A DNA stretch of 64,000 nucleotides from Phorcus lineatus (GCA_921293015.1 OV121087.1:2306501-2370500), one strand, 5' to 3'; counted from the first letter of the stretch, positions 25,698 through 40,289 are shown. Program-made: numbers and translations. The notes: generated by a model from the sequence alone, not told the origin.

Positions 25698-27649
25698 TCA
25701 TTTAAGTATCCAATGTTTTCATCAATTTCCTTTTCTCACAAACAAGACAAACAAAATGAATGCTATGAGAAGTCCTTTTGAAACATTGTTTTGCAATTTA
25801 TTTTAATTTACTTTTCGATGCTCAGTCAAAAGTCACATGTGTATAAGCAGTATGTTTACATCTAAAGACGAATTAAGAAAGTCCCATGCGTAACATGTTC
25901 CTAATGAAAGAATATAACGGAAAGTCTATATAATGTATAAATATATATATATTGCCAAGTAAGTTATCATGAACTCGCATTCCCATGCTGTGGAAATCAA
26001 AAGATATTTGTGTTTTCACAACATATGTAAATACTTTCGAAATACCTCTAATGGAAACAAGACTGACAGACTTTTGCAAAAATAACATTCATTTATCCCC
26101 AAGTCTCCTCAGAGTCACATATAGCATACTCTCAGGCTAATAATAACGAGACGTATTTATCTCAGAGATCAACGTATACTTTATTAGTTATTGACACGCA
26201 AATGTTCATACATCTCCTGACCATGGTGTACATACAACTAAACGCCAAGTGTCTACAGTAACTAGCTAGATTCCATACAGGGAAGATTATACTTCGTCAG
26301 ATGGTCCCAAAGGCTTCCCAACTGTCTAACTTTCTGATAATTCTAAGTGAGAGTATTCAACAAAGCCTTAATTAGTGTAATTTTGTTGTTGATTATTCTA
26401 CGTTTGCTTAGGAGATTAAATATAATCTAGTGGTTCGGTTCAGGCACTCACATATCTAAAAGCAGTTGTTCCACAAGTATCATATGGTTTCTTCCAAACG
26501 GCTTGAAATAACTTTTATTTTAAAGGAATTACAGCTGTTTATCTAGTTATTTGGCAGTTGTCAAAACATCAGATTATCATAATTTACAGAATTGATAAAC
26601 ATTTCTCAAATTTTGTACTTTTGATAGACATGAAATAATTAATTCAATTCGTTCTTTTAAAATGTGGCCATATGTTGGAAGTATTTGTACAGGGTTTATG
26701 AAAGATCAGCTCGAACATGAAATATGCTCAAAACGTTGAAGGGTCCTTAAGAAGCTGTACAAGATATCAGTGTCAGTTTTTCTGATGAAAACATTTAAAC
26801 CTTTAATAAATATGCTCAAAAAATGAAAATGTTTGATGTAAATTGTTGGTTTAAAGGAGCTCTCTCGGTGACAAATATACGATAAAACACAAGAGAAGAA
26901 ACAGCATTCAATAGGTAAATATGCAGGTGCAATATTAGTTGGAACACAAATCTAACAATAATGCACGTTATGCAATATTTTGTGTTAGTTAATTGATATT
27001 CAGCGATTTATATTAACGTCATTGCACATGTTCAAGAAACGATATGCATATTTAGAATAGCCAAAGGAAGTTTACTTATGGGTTTCATGTCCATGTTTGA
27101 TACAGGCCTGCACGGTGCGCCACATCTGCATGTGAAGTGTGATACAGATTGATGATTTGTATTGAATCAATACAAACTCTTGTAATAATATGACATCGAT
27201 GAAATGCAATTGTGAAGGAAAATCAGTGCCATTAGAACATCAATATTTACAAATCGTCAAAAGTGCTGTGGGAATGTTCCCCTGAAGGTTTAATCGGTGT
27301 ACGACAAGTTTAAATCAACTTTGTGATAATTCATCCAAATGTTCGAAAAGCTTTGGCGGAGTGTTGTGCCTCATAGCATCTTAATCCAGAAATCATAGAT
27401 ATACAACTCATTACTTGAAATACACATCAAATATACATTTAACTGTTTCATTCGTGGTTAACGTTGAAGTCATTCAAAACGTAGTCTGTCATCGAGACCC
27501 TACAAAAGCTAAAAACTAAGCAAGTTTATCAGAAGAAAATGAATCCATCTCGGAGGATCCTGTTCATTATTTTAAATTTTTTAAAACCAATTATTCATTG
27601 ATTGACAAACTTTTATTTGAAAGATTAAATGATAATGTGGATATTCATA
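25698..27649. other. AT-rich gene-free stretch
   Basis: No gene or clear repeat is supported. Confidence 0.35.
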
Positions 27650-27893
27650 TGGCGCCTTACCCTGAAGGATGTGTACTGTCAGAAAAGCTACTAAGCACGG
27701 AGTACATCCCTGTTTTCAGGTACCTATCTAACAGATGTGTACTGAGTGCAATGTGGAGGAAGTGCTTTGCCTAAGGACACAACACGGTATGGGACCTAGC
27801 TCACATTTTGTTTATGTCTCCACCGGTATCGGACCTGGGTCCTTGGAGTGAGCGGCAAGCACGCTGGCCAGTGTAATACCACTGTGCCCCGCT
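27650..27893 (-). mobile_element. tRNA-derived SINE, reverse orientation
   Basis: Read on the minus strand, a tRNA-like head starts near 27892 with GCGGGGCACAGTGGTATTAC and carries a degenerate pol III B box GGTCCGATACC (27835-27825). It is followed by the SINE central signature TGTCCTTAGGCAAAGCACTT and later TAGGTACCTG. The same domain order occurs in the forward SINE at 23.4 kb, so both belong to one superfamily. The 3' end was placed by loss of similarity and is approximate. No target-site duplication was identified. Confidence 0.75.
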
Positions 27894-29950
27894 ATAAGAT
27901 GGTTTCCACTTACAACGAGAAAGTGTATCAATGTCGGAAGCATATATGTCAAAAGATGATTCATACCTATCATACAATTTAATACAACTTCTGGGCTGCT
28001 AATACTTTTGATTTTCACTGTGGCAAACATATTGGTTCTTTATTGTCATAACATTCTTCTTCACTTATCCTACGTTTCCTACATATTACTTACTACATGA
28101 ATTATTCTTTTTAAATATATTATCTAAATCAGAATGTCTAATCCCGTTGTGACAGGACACGAGTAATAGTAAAGACAAATTGTGTAAAAAATGTTAATCG
28201 GGATTTACATTGTTTGTAAACATGGTTAATCGATGAAAAGAAAATTTTAAACAAATACAATGTTAACTAAAATATTTTCCTACCGTGACATGAGGCAGGG
28301 CATGTTGGTTCTAGCTGAGAAGCCAATTTACTTAAGCGTTTGTGGGAGAATTTTCTCCATTCGTATTAGGACCTGACGTGGGATTTCAAACTATTAACCA
28401 AAGGAAAGTATTCGAATTACAGATCAACATAAATGCATTCACTCAAGCTAAAACGTAATTGTGAAAAAATTGTATGTTATTTTCTAAAAGATTAAATGTT
28501 TGTATCCCAAAGATTTAATTTCACTTGTAAAGGTGTTAGCGTCTGTTTCATGTGCACCTTTACTTAAGGCCAAGCTGGCGTGTCTGTATTTAAGCTTTAT
28601 TGATATTGCATCATGAAATTAAGTGTAAACAGTGTCAACTGTTGTTGATCTGCAAGCATATGTTACTAAATTTACAATAAACATGGACTTCTTAGCTTTA
28701 CAGTTAGCCAGTGCTGGCGGACTTTGTTCTTGTTTCGATAAAATGCTAACACTCTTAGGTTAGTTCTGTGACTTGCAAAACGAGTGATTTATGTATAAAT
28801 GTATGGTAGATATTTGGCATGCTTTTGATGCGTTTGTCTGTATTAATAAATATTGAAAAAATATTAGATGCGGTACGGACGTATTTCTACGACTGACTTA
28901 TTTTCTTATTACCGTTTTAAAAATATAATAAGAACCTAACTAAATCAAAGTTCTGTTTCAAAGTGTTAAAATATATTTCGGTGTGACAAATAGATATATT
29001 ATAGAATTAAGCAAATAGTAAACAATTGAAACAACAAAATTGTGATCGTTCAAAATACATTTTATCATTTTAAATTTAAAACTACACCGATTTTGCGACA
29101 GAAAAATTGAATGTCATCTTTTTATATAATTAAAATTTACATTTCCATCATATGACACAATTTGAAAATCTCGTTTAAATATCAAGTAAATACATGGGAT
29201 GTTTGAAATTTTCAAAGTTACGTCATATAAAAACTCTTCATAACAACTTACAAAGTTTTAACTACACAGTTATTGGGTTGAATCGACTTTTAATCAGAGA
29301 TCGTCTAGCTTTAAAAAATAAGTTCCTTTTTCGCATCTTATCTTTAGATTAAGTAATTGATGTATTGGATAACTTTGGTTATTTGCCTTAAACAGTTTCT
29401 GTAATACTCAATTATGTTTTCAAAATGTAAATCATTTAAAACTGAGATTCGCTTTCAACCTTTGTGATTCTGAAAATAAATTTTACTTTTATAGAACATT
29501 GATGCATGTGATTCCTATTAAAATACAATAAGTTATAAAAGGTTTACCACCTGTAGTACATGTATATAAACATTCGAAATAAGATGGAGGTGACTTTGGA
29601 GTGTTTTCCTAATCCAAAATTGTGGATTAATAGCCTAATCATACCGAGCATATGCATTCTGAAAAAGGCCTTTTCTTACAGATAATAACTTGTTTTGTAG
29701 CTATTAAAAACGAGAAACAAAATCTACTATCTACCTCCAGAAATTTAAAAAAGCGTTTTCCTTGGTGGAAATTGGGAATGATCTTAACTTTTCGAAAATA
29801 TACTTGATATTTAAACCATACTTTGTATTTAATTGCTACACTGAAAAAATATCGATTACATCATCACAACGTGCTACACTTATTTCCCCCATTACATTCA
29901 TATGTTAAGCCTTTGAGGCCAACGTCCATTTTTCCTCAATTTTGCATCAT
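27894..29950. other. AT-rich gene-free stretch
   Basis: No gene, RNA or repeat is supported. Confidence 0.35.
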
Positions 29951-30016
29951 GATTCTATTTTACATTCTATTTTACATTCTATTTTACATTCTATTTTACA
30001 TTCTATTTTAATTCTA
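29951..30016 (+). repeat. 12-bp tandem repeat, about five copies
   Basis: ACATTCTATTTT-type units repeat nearly perfectly, with a variant first copy (GATTCTATTTT) and a last copy ending ATTCTATG. Confidence 0.9.
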
Positions 30017-31074
30017 TGTAACCAAGTACAAGACTTCACAATCAGATAAAAGTTTCTAGTTTACGGCGGTACATTCTTTATATATGTATATTTCACGACA
30101 CCTTTGATGTCAAAGAAGATAACTGACATGAAATAAACATCCTCCATTATCGCTACTTTAAATGGACCAATCACAGTTGAGATGCGAGATAACATTTTAT
30201 CATGTGCACACCGAGATACACATATAATGATACACACGGTTCCCTGCTACTTAGTACATATTGTGTGTACTAACAACAAACCTCTGCTTGCTTAGGATTA
30301 ATTTGCAGTAATAATTAGCTGCATGTGAATACCTTAATCAATACCATATTATTTTTTCATATATACACGTGGGAAAGTATTAATTTCTAACAAATGCTAA
30401 TAGTATCTGTGAGATTTTGTATGTGTAAATTGCAAAGAATGACAAATCATTTAAAAAGATTTTTTTTTCAAAAGGGCTTATATGTCCTATGAAAAATTAT
30501 AATCCTTAAACGAATACTATGCATTTTTGGAAACCAATATATGACCTTCAATTTAATTAAAAACATAAAGATTCAATATTACATTCCTGGTAACAATTGA
30601 ACATCTAATTACATTTATAAATCTCCTTGCACTCAAAGCTTTAGCAGACTGATTCAAGTAATTGAAACTTAATAAATATCAAAAACAGCAACTCGTAATT
30701 TGTAACGTACATGTAAACAAGCACAGATTCTTTACACAACTCGTTGTCTGTTGAAATAAATCACTTAATTCCAAGAGTTATATAATTACAACAAAATAGC
30801 AATTAAGAAGATTAAGGGAATGATCTTTAATTGAAGTTCATGTCTTCTTTTCCGGTATTAGTAGTTTCAGAAGCTGAAAGATGGTTTTCTCGTGAGAAAG
30901 CTTGAGAAAACACGAGTTTTATGTGTATGCTGAGAGTACGTATGGTTGAATGATGTGACCAGGCTTGTGTTTGAGTGTTCAGCACCGGGTAGCACTGCAC
31001 ATGTACCGACCATCTTACGCAGTGTAATATTACATTGTTTCTCAACAGCATGTCCTTCTTACATAATTCATTGA
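30017..31074. other. AT-rich gene-free stretch
   Basis: Nothing supported. Confidence 0.35.
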
Positions 31075-31345
31075 GTCATATCAGATTTTTATTATATTAG
31101 AGCATATCTTTCGTAACAGAGATCCTGCTTGTCACGTCTGTGGTCATATAAGACTTTTTTCGGTATAATTGTGTTACTTTAGAGCATACCATTCTGGCAG
31201 AACTCATATTAGACATGTTTATTACTACATAGTTACATTAGAGCATATCATCCCAGCAAAACTTCCTGGGTGTTTTATTGCATATTGATCTAACAGAAAA
31301 CACACAGTGTAAGGTCATATCAGATTGTGTTTTGCATTACATTGT
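31075..31345 (+). repeat. Degenerate repeat, about four copies of 60-110 bp
   Basis: Copies begin with GTCATATCAGATTT-like words (about 31075, 31143, 31205, 31313) and contain TTAGAGCATA at 31096, 31179 and 31238, followed by a CTxxCAGAACT-like end. Unit length varies, indicating an old, indel-rich array. Confidence 0.5.
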
Positions 31346-32149
31346 AATTGGTAATTTTACAATAACAAAGCATATATATTTATCATATAAATTTCGTGTT
31401 AAAGTTATTATTAAGCATTTAATTCCAACACAGAGAGAGAGAGAGAGTTTATTCAAGTGTCACGTAGTTTACAATAAAACGACAATATGCACATGAAATA
31501 CATTTAGCAAAACTACCCGGCCGTAATCGACCTATGAGACACTATAGATCAATGAAACACATATATTAAACAAGTTACATATTTACAGTGGGTGGTGAGA
31601 AGCAATGGTTAAAATGACACATTTTCTAAATAAAATTAAGTCTAAAATATCAAAATTTGAGGTTGATAATTTAGTTTGGCACTCATTATTTTGAATTAAA
31701 AAACAATATCTGTCGATTGAGGTTTGGAAGTTAAAAACTGGATCAATAAGAGAGGCTAATAATTACTAAGGTCAAGGTCGGAACTTCCTTTGACGTCACT
31801 AGCGTTAACATTTTCACGCTTTCTAGTACCGGTAACCTTTATCAAAAAATAAATGCTATGAAGTATATACCTAATATAAGGTATTGCAAAAACAAGTGTG
31901 TGCTCTTTTACCATAAATACGACAAAGCAGTGATACGAAACTTCCATCGCTCTCTTTAACGAAATCGACCGACTGATTCTACAAAGTGTTTCTAAGTCAG
32001 TTTGAGTCATACAGTATGTTCGTGGATCTATCTATCCGTCTTCATAATTCTTTACGTTCGGTTTAGTTAGAGACCTAGGACAAAATACAGGCGATCTTCT
32101 AGTTTAGCTCTCTGTTGATATTTGTCGTGTTAACGCAAAATTTCATTTG
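31346..32149. other. Gene-free stretch with one CREB-type palindrome
   Basis: A short GAGAGAGAGAGAG run lies near 31434-31447, and TGACGTCA lies at 31791-31798. No gene is supported. Confidence 0.4.
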
Positions 32150-32255
32150 CAATCGAGTTGAAGGGAAGCAACTCCCGCCCCTGGGTAAGATTGGCTCTCC
32201 CACTTGATTACACGAAGGTGCAAGAACGAGAGTTCGAATTCGCCAAAGAAACATT
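32150..32255 (+). mobile_element. Possible decayed tRNA-like SINE head
   Basis: CCCCTGGGTAAGATTGGCTC followed about 45 bp later by AGTTCGAATTC resembles a pol III A/B-box pair in decayed form. It is GC-richer than its flanks. No central SINE domain was found, so this is tentative. Confidence 0.3.
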
Positions 32256-35200
32256 GATGTTTTGGGGGTTTTTAAAAAAAAAATCTGGTTATGTTGATAC
32301 ATATAAAAAATAATTAAGTTTTGATTCATGTCAATATAATTAAGCGTTAGAACCAAAAGGTATGGAGGACTTATATTAGGTCAAGTTACCGCCAAAATCA
32401 TTACACTGTTAACTTGCATAGGCCTATACACGAATTGGAACACAGCGTCAACTATTACTATTGTATCGTAAGGCATGTTTCCGCGTGATGATAGCAAAAT
32501 GATATTGTATGATAAAGAGGTTATCATGCTTGTGTGTTTGGGATAGTAAATAAGCTGCATTAGAAATAAACACCATGTATTTAAGCTCGTAAAATATAAT
32601 GTTATTTCTAATGAAGGATATATACCATCTCGAAACATTCTCGCTTTTGTATATGAATATACATATACATATATTGTTTTACGAAATTAAAGTATTTTCT
32701 CGTTTATTTCGTTATAATTGTATATTATCTAAATTATCACATACTTATCGCCTCATGAATACATTTTGACTAAAGTAGTGCGTATCAGAATGACCTGTCA
32801 TTATAAACATAATTAATAATTAATCGCATAATCCCCTTAATATTTGAACAGTATCAAATAGGCATAACAGTACAATAGTAAATTAAGTCTATGTGGAATC
32901 TTTTTTATTTGAAGGCATGCCCTAAATCAATTCCTCTTATTTACTTTCTCTTCTCTTTGGTTTCTCATATACCAGCTTGATCTGCTAGATGATTATTTTA
33001 ATCTGTAAACACTGCTTCAGATACAGAAATTGTACAGAGAAATAAACTTTGGGATGATAAGTACAATCAAATAAACATCTATATCATCATCAAGTTTTTC
33101 ATCCGCATCACAATTGTATAGCCATATCAACATTGAGAATGGCCATTAACAAAGGAATCGGAACCGACAATTTTCCCAGTAAAAACCTTCTCTTGGTTCT
33201 TTAATTATAAAAAGAAGATTCTATGTAGTAAAGATTACTTGTAGGTGAATGATAAAAAGACCGTAATAGCGAGTAGCTGCGACCCGTTGCCATGGACCAT
33301 AGTATGCGGTTATAGCTATATATGTGGTGAATAATAATCAGGTTTTCCTTTTTAAGCATTCTTATAAGAAAATAAAATGGTCATTGACATATTCAATGGG
33401 TTCAGAAAGAAACGATATTTCATACATGTATATAATTCAAATAAGGCTCATTCCATAATCATATCCATTTATGTAATAACTGTGTTCATACATTTTGATA
33501 TTGAAATCAAGACTTCCTATCTTCATTCAATGAGAGGCTTTGGGCCATGTACGTCTTTACAGTAAAAATTCTTACAAATGATATTCATTATCTAGTGTCG
33601 ATGAAAAGACGTGAATATGAGCATACAGTCATGGTCTGTGGTCTCTGTTAGGACCTCGTATAGATGACTGAAGATCTACAGATTTGTCATCTCTTGGCTC
33701 AGTACGTAAGACCACCAGGCGTGTAGAATCGGGTTGATACACACTAACTGGGTCTCTTATATTCTGATGTACTTCGACCCTCTGTTGAATTCTACAATGT
33801 TATTCATAAAGGTTTTGGTTCGTGAATATATTCAAAGGATACTAGGCTTAAATATGTTAACTAATCTATTAACTCAAGCATTTCAAATTGGCACTACTAC
33901 TTTCAGGACCTTTCGTGGTGTGATGAATTAAAGGCACTAGTGCACACCAATATTTCGTATATACAACGAATGAACCGATAATGTTTATATTTCGATATAA
34001 CTGACGATCCGCACTCAAGTTCTTTATCTCGTAAGTTATCCAAAAAAATATGTACGTATTCAGTTAATAATCATGATTCTAAAAGATATATTTAGTGCAA
34101 CGTTGCATTAAATGCGCGAGAAAAACCAAGAGAGAAAACTGCAGCGGCAATCTTAACCCTATAACAATGCTTATACTTCATTTTTTAAAATCGGTTTAGT
34201 TACAAGATTTCTTTGATAAACAATATTCATTGTTTGTTCTCATTTGATAATTCAGGTCAATTCGAAAGCTGCACTCATCTGCACGTTCAGTCGTTTTCGT
34301 CTGTCCATATTTCGTCCAATTTGTGCACAGCTGACCATAGATATTTTATATCTCTAAGCCGACTTCGGGAGTCTGAACTTTTCATTTTTGATTAGAGGTC
34401 AATTGTAAAGAGCAATAAGTATTTCTTTGCATCGATATAAAGCCAAAGGGAGTGCCTATATCCTCATATGCCTTAAATAGCCACTTTGAACCGAAGAAAC
34501 GTGTTATAGCGCCTTTAAGGTTTCCTTTTAATTAAATCTATAAATGTTGAGAGTGATAATACGATTTTTCAGTAGCTAGCACTCAAAATGAATGCTTAAC
34601 GAACAAGTATAAACATGAGCAAGTGTATTGAACTGTCTGGCGCAGACTGTTTCACAATGTTGTATATCAGTGTGGTGTTTTATGTCTATAACATGGTATG
34701 CGAAACTTAATTTTAAAAAACATTCACATCGTCAAAAGTCATTTATCTTTCATCACAGCCCTGTTTTGAAAATGGTCGACAAATTCAAAATTTTGTGTCT
34801 TGTATCAACTGACAAAAGAGACTGTAGTTAATAATATCTATACATCGACATATCATCGTGAAAAGACGCCTAAGTTGTATATCAAACTGATATACCTATT
34901 TACCGGACGCCCTTTTTTTATATAAGATGAACATGATTATGTCTTAGAGATCATTAGACTCTACAAGCTGCACTGTAACAAGAAATGTCATCAAAGCTAT
35001 TTAACGAACACGGTTAAAATGAGATCTAAAAATCATATAAATTATTAATAGCATAATCACACATTCTAATTTACAGTGGATCAGGTAAATATGATTGGCA
35101 AAGTGCATGTACTTGTAGCAACTTCCGAAAGGGCAATGCTTTCATTTGCTTTGAATGAATTTTGATAGCATTAAGTTGTATTGCGATTATATGATTAAAG

Positions 35201-36200
35201 CCACTTTGTGACATTCATGAAACGATTGTGTACACAAAATGTCTTCAAAATGAATATTGAAACGCCTCTTTAATCAAACGACTCGCTTGTCAGTGAGTGA
35301 TATAAATTTAATGAGAAATTTGATGGATACTATATATCTTCATTGCTAAAATATTCTTTGGAAAAACTATTTGTAAAGGTTTTATAAAGTTTTCTTTACA
35401 GAGGTTGAAAAATAATACAACACTTGCTGTGTATTTTTACAAAGCTTAATGGGTTGTCTATATCACAACGTCATAAACCGTGGCAAGAGTTTTGTCAGTC
35501 AAAGGAAGTCAGGTCATTAACTCACATACATAACATGAAACACCTTTATTGTTCAAACATATATACAGGGCTTGAATAGTTGAACCATATACTGTGTAAG
35601 TATTTCAAAATGAATACACAAGAGTCTGTGTTCAACAGAGCAGAGTATTTATACATTCGTGTGATACTCGAAAACTATGTATACTTTACCTGAACGAGAA
35701 TAACATTTTTCGAATGACGAACTTTTCCATCGTTACAATGTTAGCACCTACAACCTATAGAGATAATGTAAGGTGTTTGGGGATAAAAATTAATACGCTA
35801 TAGGATAAAATATGACTAAGGGGAAATGTTTGGGATTGTAAGCCCCAAGAAAATAAAAGAAAAGGAAGCTGAACTAAAAATACAAACAAAATCTGAGATT
35901 TCTACACGAGGGTATCATAATAAGAAGCGCATCGGACATTAAAGTTTTTGTTTACATGGTATATATGGGGAAATTGTAACAAGTCTTCAAAAGCCAACGT
36001 TTATAATACATAACAAATAACCGAAGCTATCAAACTATAAAAAAAATTGAAATCATTGTTGTAAGCTAACCTCCATTTATACGAATATAAGAAAATAAGG
36101 GATTCGATTCCGGCTCAATTACTTTTCGATTCAAAACTTCATTGTCAAACAAGTTGCTTATTACAAAAATCCCAAAAGATAAAGTATGGTGATGTGGTTC
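32256..36200. other. AT-rich gene-free stretch with one RFX-like site
   Basis: CGTTGCCATGGACCA (33285-33299) matches an RFX X-box closely on one half. A decayed B-box-like GATTCGATTCC occurs near 36101. No gene is supported in this stretch. Confidence 0.35.
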
Positions 36201-36245
36201 GAAAGCTGAACGCTTACATGTTGTTTGAAAGCTGAACGCTTACAT
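36201..36245 (+). repeat. Two-copy 26-bp tandem duplication
   Basis: GAAAGCTGAACGCTTACAT occurs at 36201-36219 and, identically, at 36227-36245. Confidence 0.9.
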
Positions 36246-38059
36246 CAGCCTGAACCAATGTTGTACAGAGGATGTAACATCACGGTTCATGTTACAATAC
36301 TAGCACTCTATGACACTGTCTTTCTTAGCGACACCTATACATTAGCTGTTCGGAGTTTCACCTGTAACCTTTCTGCTCGTAAAACCCCGAGCAGGAAGGG
36401 TAATAATTAGAGAGAAGGGGAAGGTATCACCTACACTGATGCGTAATAGCAGTAGTGCTACGTATTCCTCGTGTTTACTGTTGTCTATTTCACTTGAATA
36501 ACTTCAGAATGTTTCACTAAAAAATGCTATATCCTATTATTTGATTTTAAGCTGAGACGTTGTAAACATTTAAATATCGTTTGTTGGAGGGATTAAAGCA
36601 AGAGGTTTTATTACAGTGCTTACGTTTTGTATATCGTTTATGTACATACAAGACAGCGGGAGATTGAGTGAAATCGACATACAGCAGGTTGAAGCAGTGG
36701 CTTTATGGGAATCGGTTATGCTGTTAAATGTTAATAGATTATAGATGGTGCTCATAAAGTATCTACGCATGTTTGAATGAAATATGACTCTTTTAAAAAA
36801 ATTCATCTTTTACGCAAATTATGACTGAAATATGACTTCACTGCACACCTTTTAACATACGAGACAGGAAAAGGATGACATAAGACCAAAATAAACAAAC
36901 TCTCAGAATGTGTCTGTACTATAAGTTATATCAACATAGTTTTTCTGGAAATTATCTTACATCTTTATACATTACCCTTGTATTTTGATTATCATAATTG
37001 CTGCTCCAAAATTGAATTTTTTTAATGATTGACGTTTCATCAATCTTTCAATGAATGTATGTCATTATTTATACTTTCAGAATTAACCTATATAAATGTT
37101 TGTCCACTCTTATAAATCATTTTCATATTTCTTATTATTCAAACAGACAAAATTTACTGTCAATTATCAACTTTTCTATATGTAATTAGTCATTATGATA
37201 ATCGGACATCGCCGTTAACGAGAATTTTGTAAAGGGTACACATAAACACATTTGGGAACACATAACTCAATGATAACACTTTCATAAGACTTTTACTTTC
37301 ATCTCTTTAAATTCTCACAAATAACATCTTAACATTTAAAAACCAATACCCAGTGCCTACTTAAACAGATGTGATTTTCAAAACGTGATAAAACATTTGA
37401 TTCAAAGGGTACAAAGAAAAGTATTAAAAACAGCTAACATAAAACTAATATTGTTGAAAGACATCTCGTCTCATTTTAATGTGATTTCAGAACATCCTCT
37501 CCAAACATTAAAGGACTGTTTTCAAAGGCAACAAGTTTGTGATTTGAACAACTAGGATTAAATGAGTTCTCCGTTTTCTAAAAATTCAAAGATGTATATA
37601 TGTCTTGATGTTTATCAAAACTACGTCCTCGGGTTTGAAAACACCTTATTTCACAAACCGTTTTACCTACCTCGAAGCTAACAAATTGAAAGAAATGCAA
37701 TTCTCTTTTTGTTGAAATTCGTCTTCTTTGTTTGCAACACAGCCTTGCGAAGGATGACAGGACATTTTCATAAAACATCTCTGATGTGAGATAAATCATA
37801 CAATAGAAGACATAAACATTTCCAACCAGCCGTAGGGAATGTCTATTTGAGAAATTAGAAATACGAACCATGCATCATTATTACAGATACTTGGCAAAAT
37901 ACAAGGCTTACAAAAGAAAGATAACGACTTTCTATGTAATTCATAAACTGAAATATTATCAATCCAATTCTGGTATGCTACAAAGGACATTTTTAAACCT
38001 TTACGACATTGAAATACATTGTCTGATAAACTACGTTTGAGTTACGACGTGACTCGACT
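36246..38059. other. AT-rich gene-free stretch
   Basis: No gene is supported. A 97-codon frame at 37578-37871 (-) lacks recognisable features. Confidence 0.35.
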
Positions 38060-38350
38060 ACAAAATAATCATTCGCAAGAGAGAGGCATCCAATCGAGAC
38101 ATTTTATCAATGCTCGAGGCGGGCCGAGTCATGAATATTCATGACTTGTAAAACCATTGACATCCGTCTGTAAATGGAAGCGCCTTAGCCTAAGCTCGAG
38201 CAGCCCGTGCGATGAAACAGACAAGCGTACATCTACACCTCCCCTCGTGCATTCCGTGCCGTAGAGTGTTGTTCATAGCCTCTGCAATATACCACACCTC
38301 CAGTTGTCAGACTGATATGCGGATTGCGCCGGGAATGTTCATCTTGTGTA
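38060..38350. promoter_or_regulatory. GC-richer island with a 20-bp perfect palindrome
   Basis: A CpG-bearing unique block (CTCGAGGCGGGCC, GCAGCCCGTGCG, GCCGGTGCC) contains the perfect palindrome AGTCATGAATATTCATGACT at 38127-38146. Its core ATGAATATTCAT resembles the palindromic dimer sites of POU factors (MORE-type). A 75-codon ATG frame (38212-38439, +) overlaps the right part but shows no domain and is not called as a gene. Promoter or enhancer is the likeliest reading. Confidence 0.4.
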
Positions 38351-40289
38351 CATTGCCGGTGCCTCTTCCAGTGGTGCTGATTGAATGTCGGAAATATGAC
38401 ATGACACTTTTATGTCATAAAGATATATCGACAAGTTAAATGTATATGTTAACGTATGTTGTTTACTGTTCAAACACAGACTGAGTTTTACTGTTCACAT
38501 GCTTATTTGCACTGGTTGTTTCAAGGACGTTTATTTGTTATTGTATATTTCTTATTGTGAAAATGTAAAAATTATCACATGTTTCCCATTTATAACTATC
38601 AAAAGGGATTCAAACTAACTTCCAAATCATTATTGATTGTGAAGTTAGTTAAATAAAATAGAAGTTGGTAAATAATGCGTTAGTTTTCTATTTAACAGAC
38701 TAAATGGGAAATAGGTCGAAATCAATTTTCAAACAACAACATGGAGCGACTTTTATTAAATTTTAAAATTTTTACATAATTCAACCATTTTAACAGATAA
38801 ATGCCATATACTTTGACATGTCTCATGTAATCAAAAGTAAAAAAACAAACAAATGGATAAATCCGAGCATAAACGATGGCAAAAATTACTCGCTTGTGAC
38901 GTCATGAACATTCTTTGCTCTGTATACTTAACATACATAATAAATATATACTTGTAACCTGGGCCTTGATCTAATATTGAACGCGGAGTGCGCAGGTAAA
39001 CTTAAAAAATATGTCGAAACGTTTGTTTTCGTTTTCTGTGGCTTTCAAATGATTGATGTAAGTTTGAATACCTCCAAAAACATGCCTTTTATTAAATTAA
39101 TGAATTTTAATGAAAGGTGATCATATAATTATGATTAACAATGGACGATAAAAATTATTCATCTGTTCTAGCACGTGTTGCATTAACAATTCGTCCAACA
39201 TTCGTCAAATATCACCAAATAAAAGATGCAGTAATCGAAAATGGAACACCTTGCCTTTTAATTTTTAATAAATATGGGTCTTTTTTAACTATTGATTGAT
39301 ATAAAGAATTAATGACGTGCAATGTTTATTTATCATTGAACTGAAACTGAATAAGCAAAATTGGTCTCAAGCTATGATTGGAGCTGGAGCGTTCATGTTG
39401 TAATCGATGTCTCTGTAAAATGGGTATTCAATAACGTGAAGACTTCAATTGTTAGACACACCATGTGTCTCACTCGTAATATGATTAATCAAAATGTTAG
39501 AATTTTTCAAATGATATTGCATAAGAAATGTACTAGAGTAATGTAAATAGAAATTCAATATGGAACGTGTAAGATGTAAGCGTCATTATTCATACTGTTA
39601 ATTACATGTAACTTCCGTGTACTCTTCTGTGTTTCAATACATGAAAATATACTAATGATTGTCGTGATGTTTTATAAAGAGTCTACACGTGAGAGGTGTT
39701 TGTTTTTATTCTATAAAAATATTTTCTGTTTATTTCATTTGAAAACATCATTATATACAATGTCAAAAAATGATAATTATAATTTTAAGAAACTATCGAA
39801 CACATTCTTTCATTGTAATAGACTTAATGTTTGATCATAAAGCTAATCGTTTGTACTTTGATATATGTTTGTACTTTAATAATTTTGATAAGAGTATTAC
39901 CTTTTCATAGTATTACAATTATATATGCATGTAGTATTTTTAAATACAATTCACTTAAATTGAAGATGCGAAATATATCTAAAAACTGAAGGCATCATTT
40001 GTATCAAATAATAGCAAACCATACACACAATGTCAACATTTAATCAGATATGAACGCTTTTTCCAAAACGTTGTCACCTAAGAATAAATTAATGAAATTG
40101 TCATACACATCATAAGCGTTCTAATCGCACCCAAGGAAATATTTGATCATTGACAAACTTATGACGGATGTCCTCTAAATGATTTTATTTTCTTGAAAGA
40201 ATCCCACAGAATTTTCAATCGCCCAACAGATCAATTCCGAATAAAGGAAAATATAATTACCGCTATGAAACGAAGGCTGATTATAAAAT
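38351..40289. other. AT-rich gene-free stretch with one CREB-type palindrome
   Basis: TGACGTCA occurs at 38897-38904. No gene is supported. Confidence 0.4.

Noticed and set aside
25480..25781. Arg-Glu and Ser-Leu repeat ORFs on opposite strands
   Set aside because: Low-complexity translations of the GA microsatellite.
37578..37990. Overlapping 97- and 64-codon minus-strand frames
   Set aside because: No recognisable domain and no start or splice context to support a gene.
38212..38439. 75-codon ATG ORF in the palindrome-bearing island
   Set aside because: It has an ATG and a mildly hydrophobic stretch, but no signal-peptide cleavage pattern or domain. The region looks regulatory.
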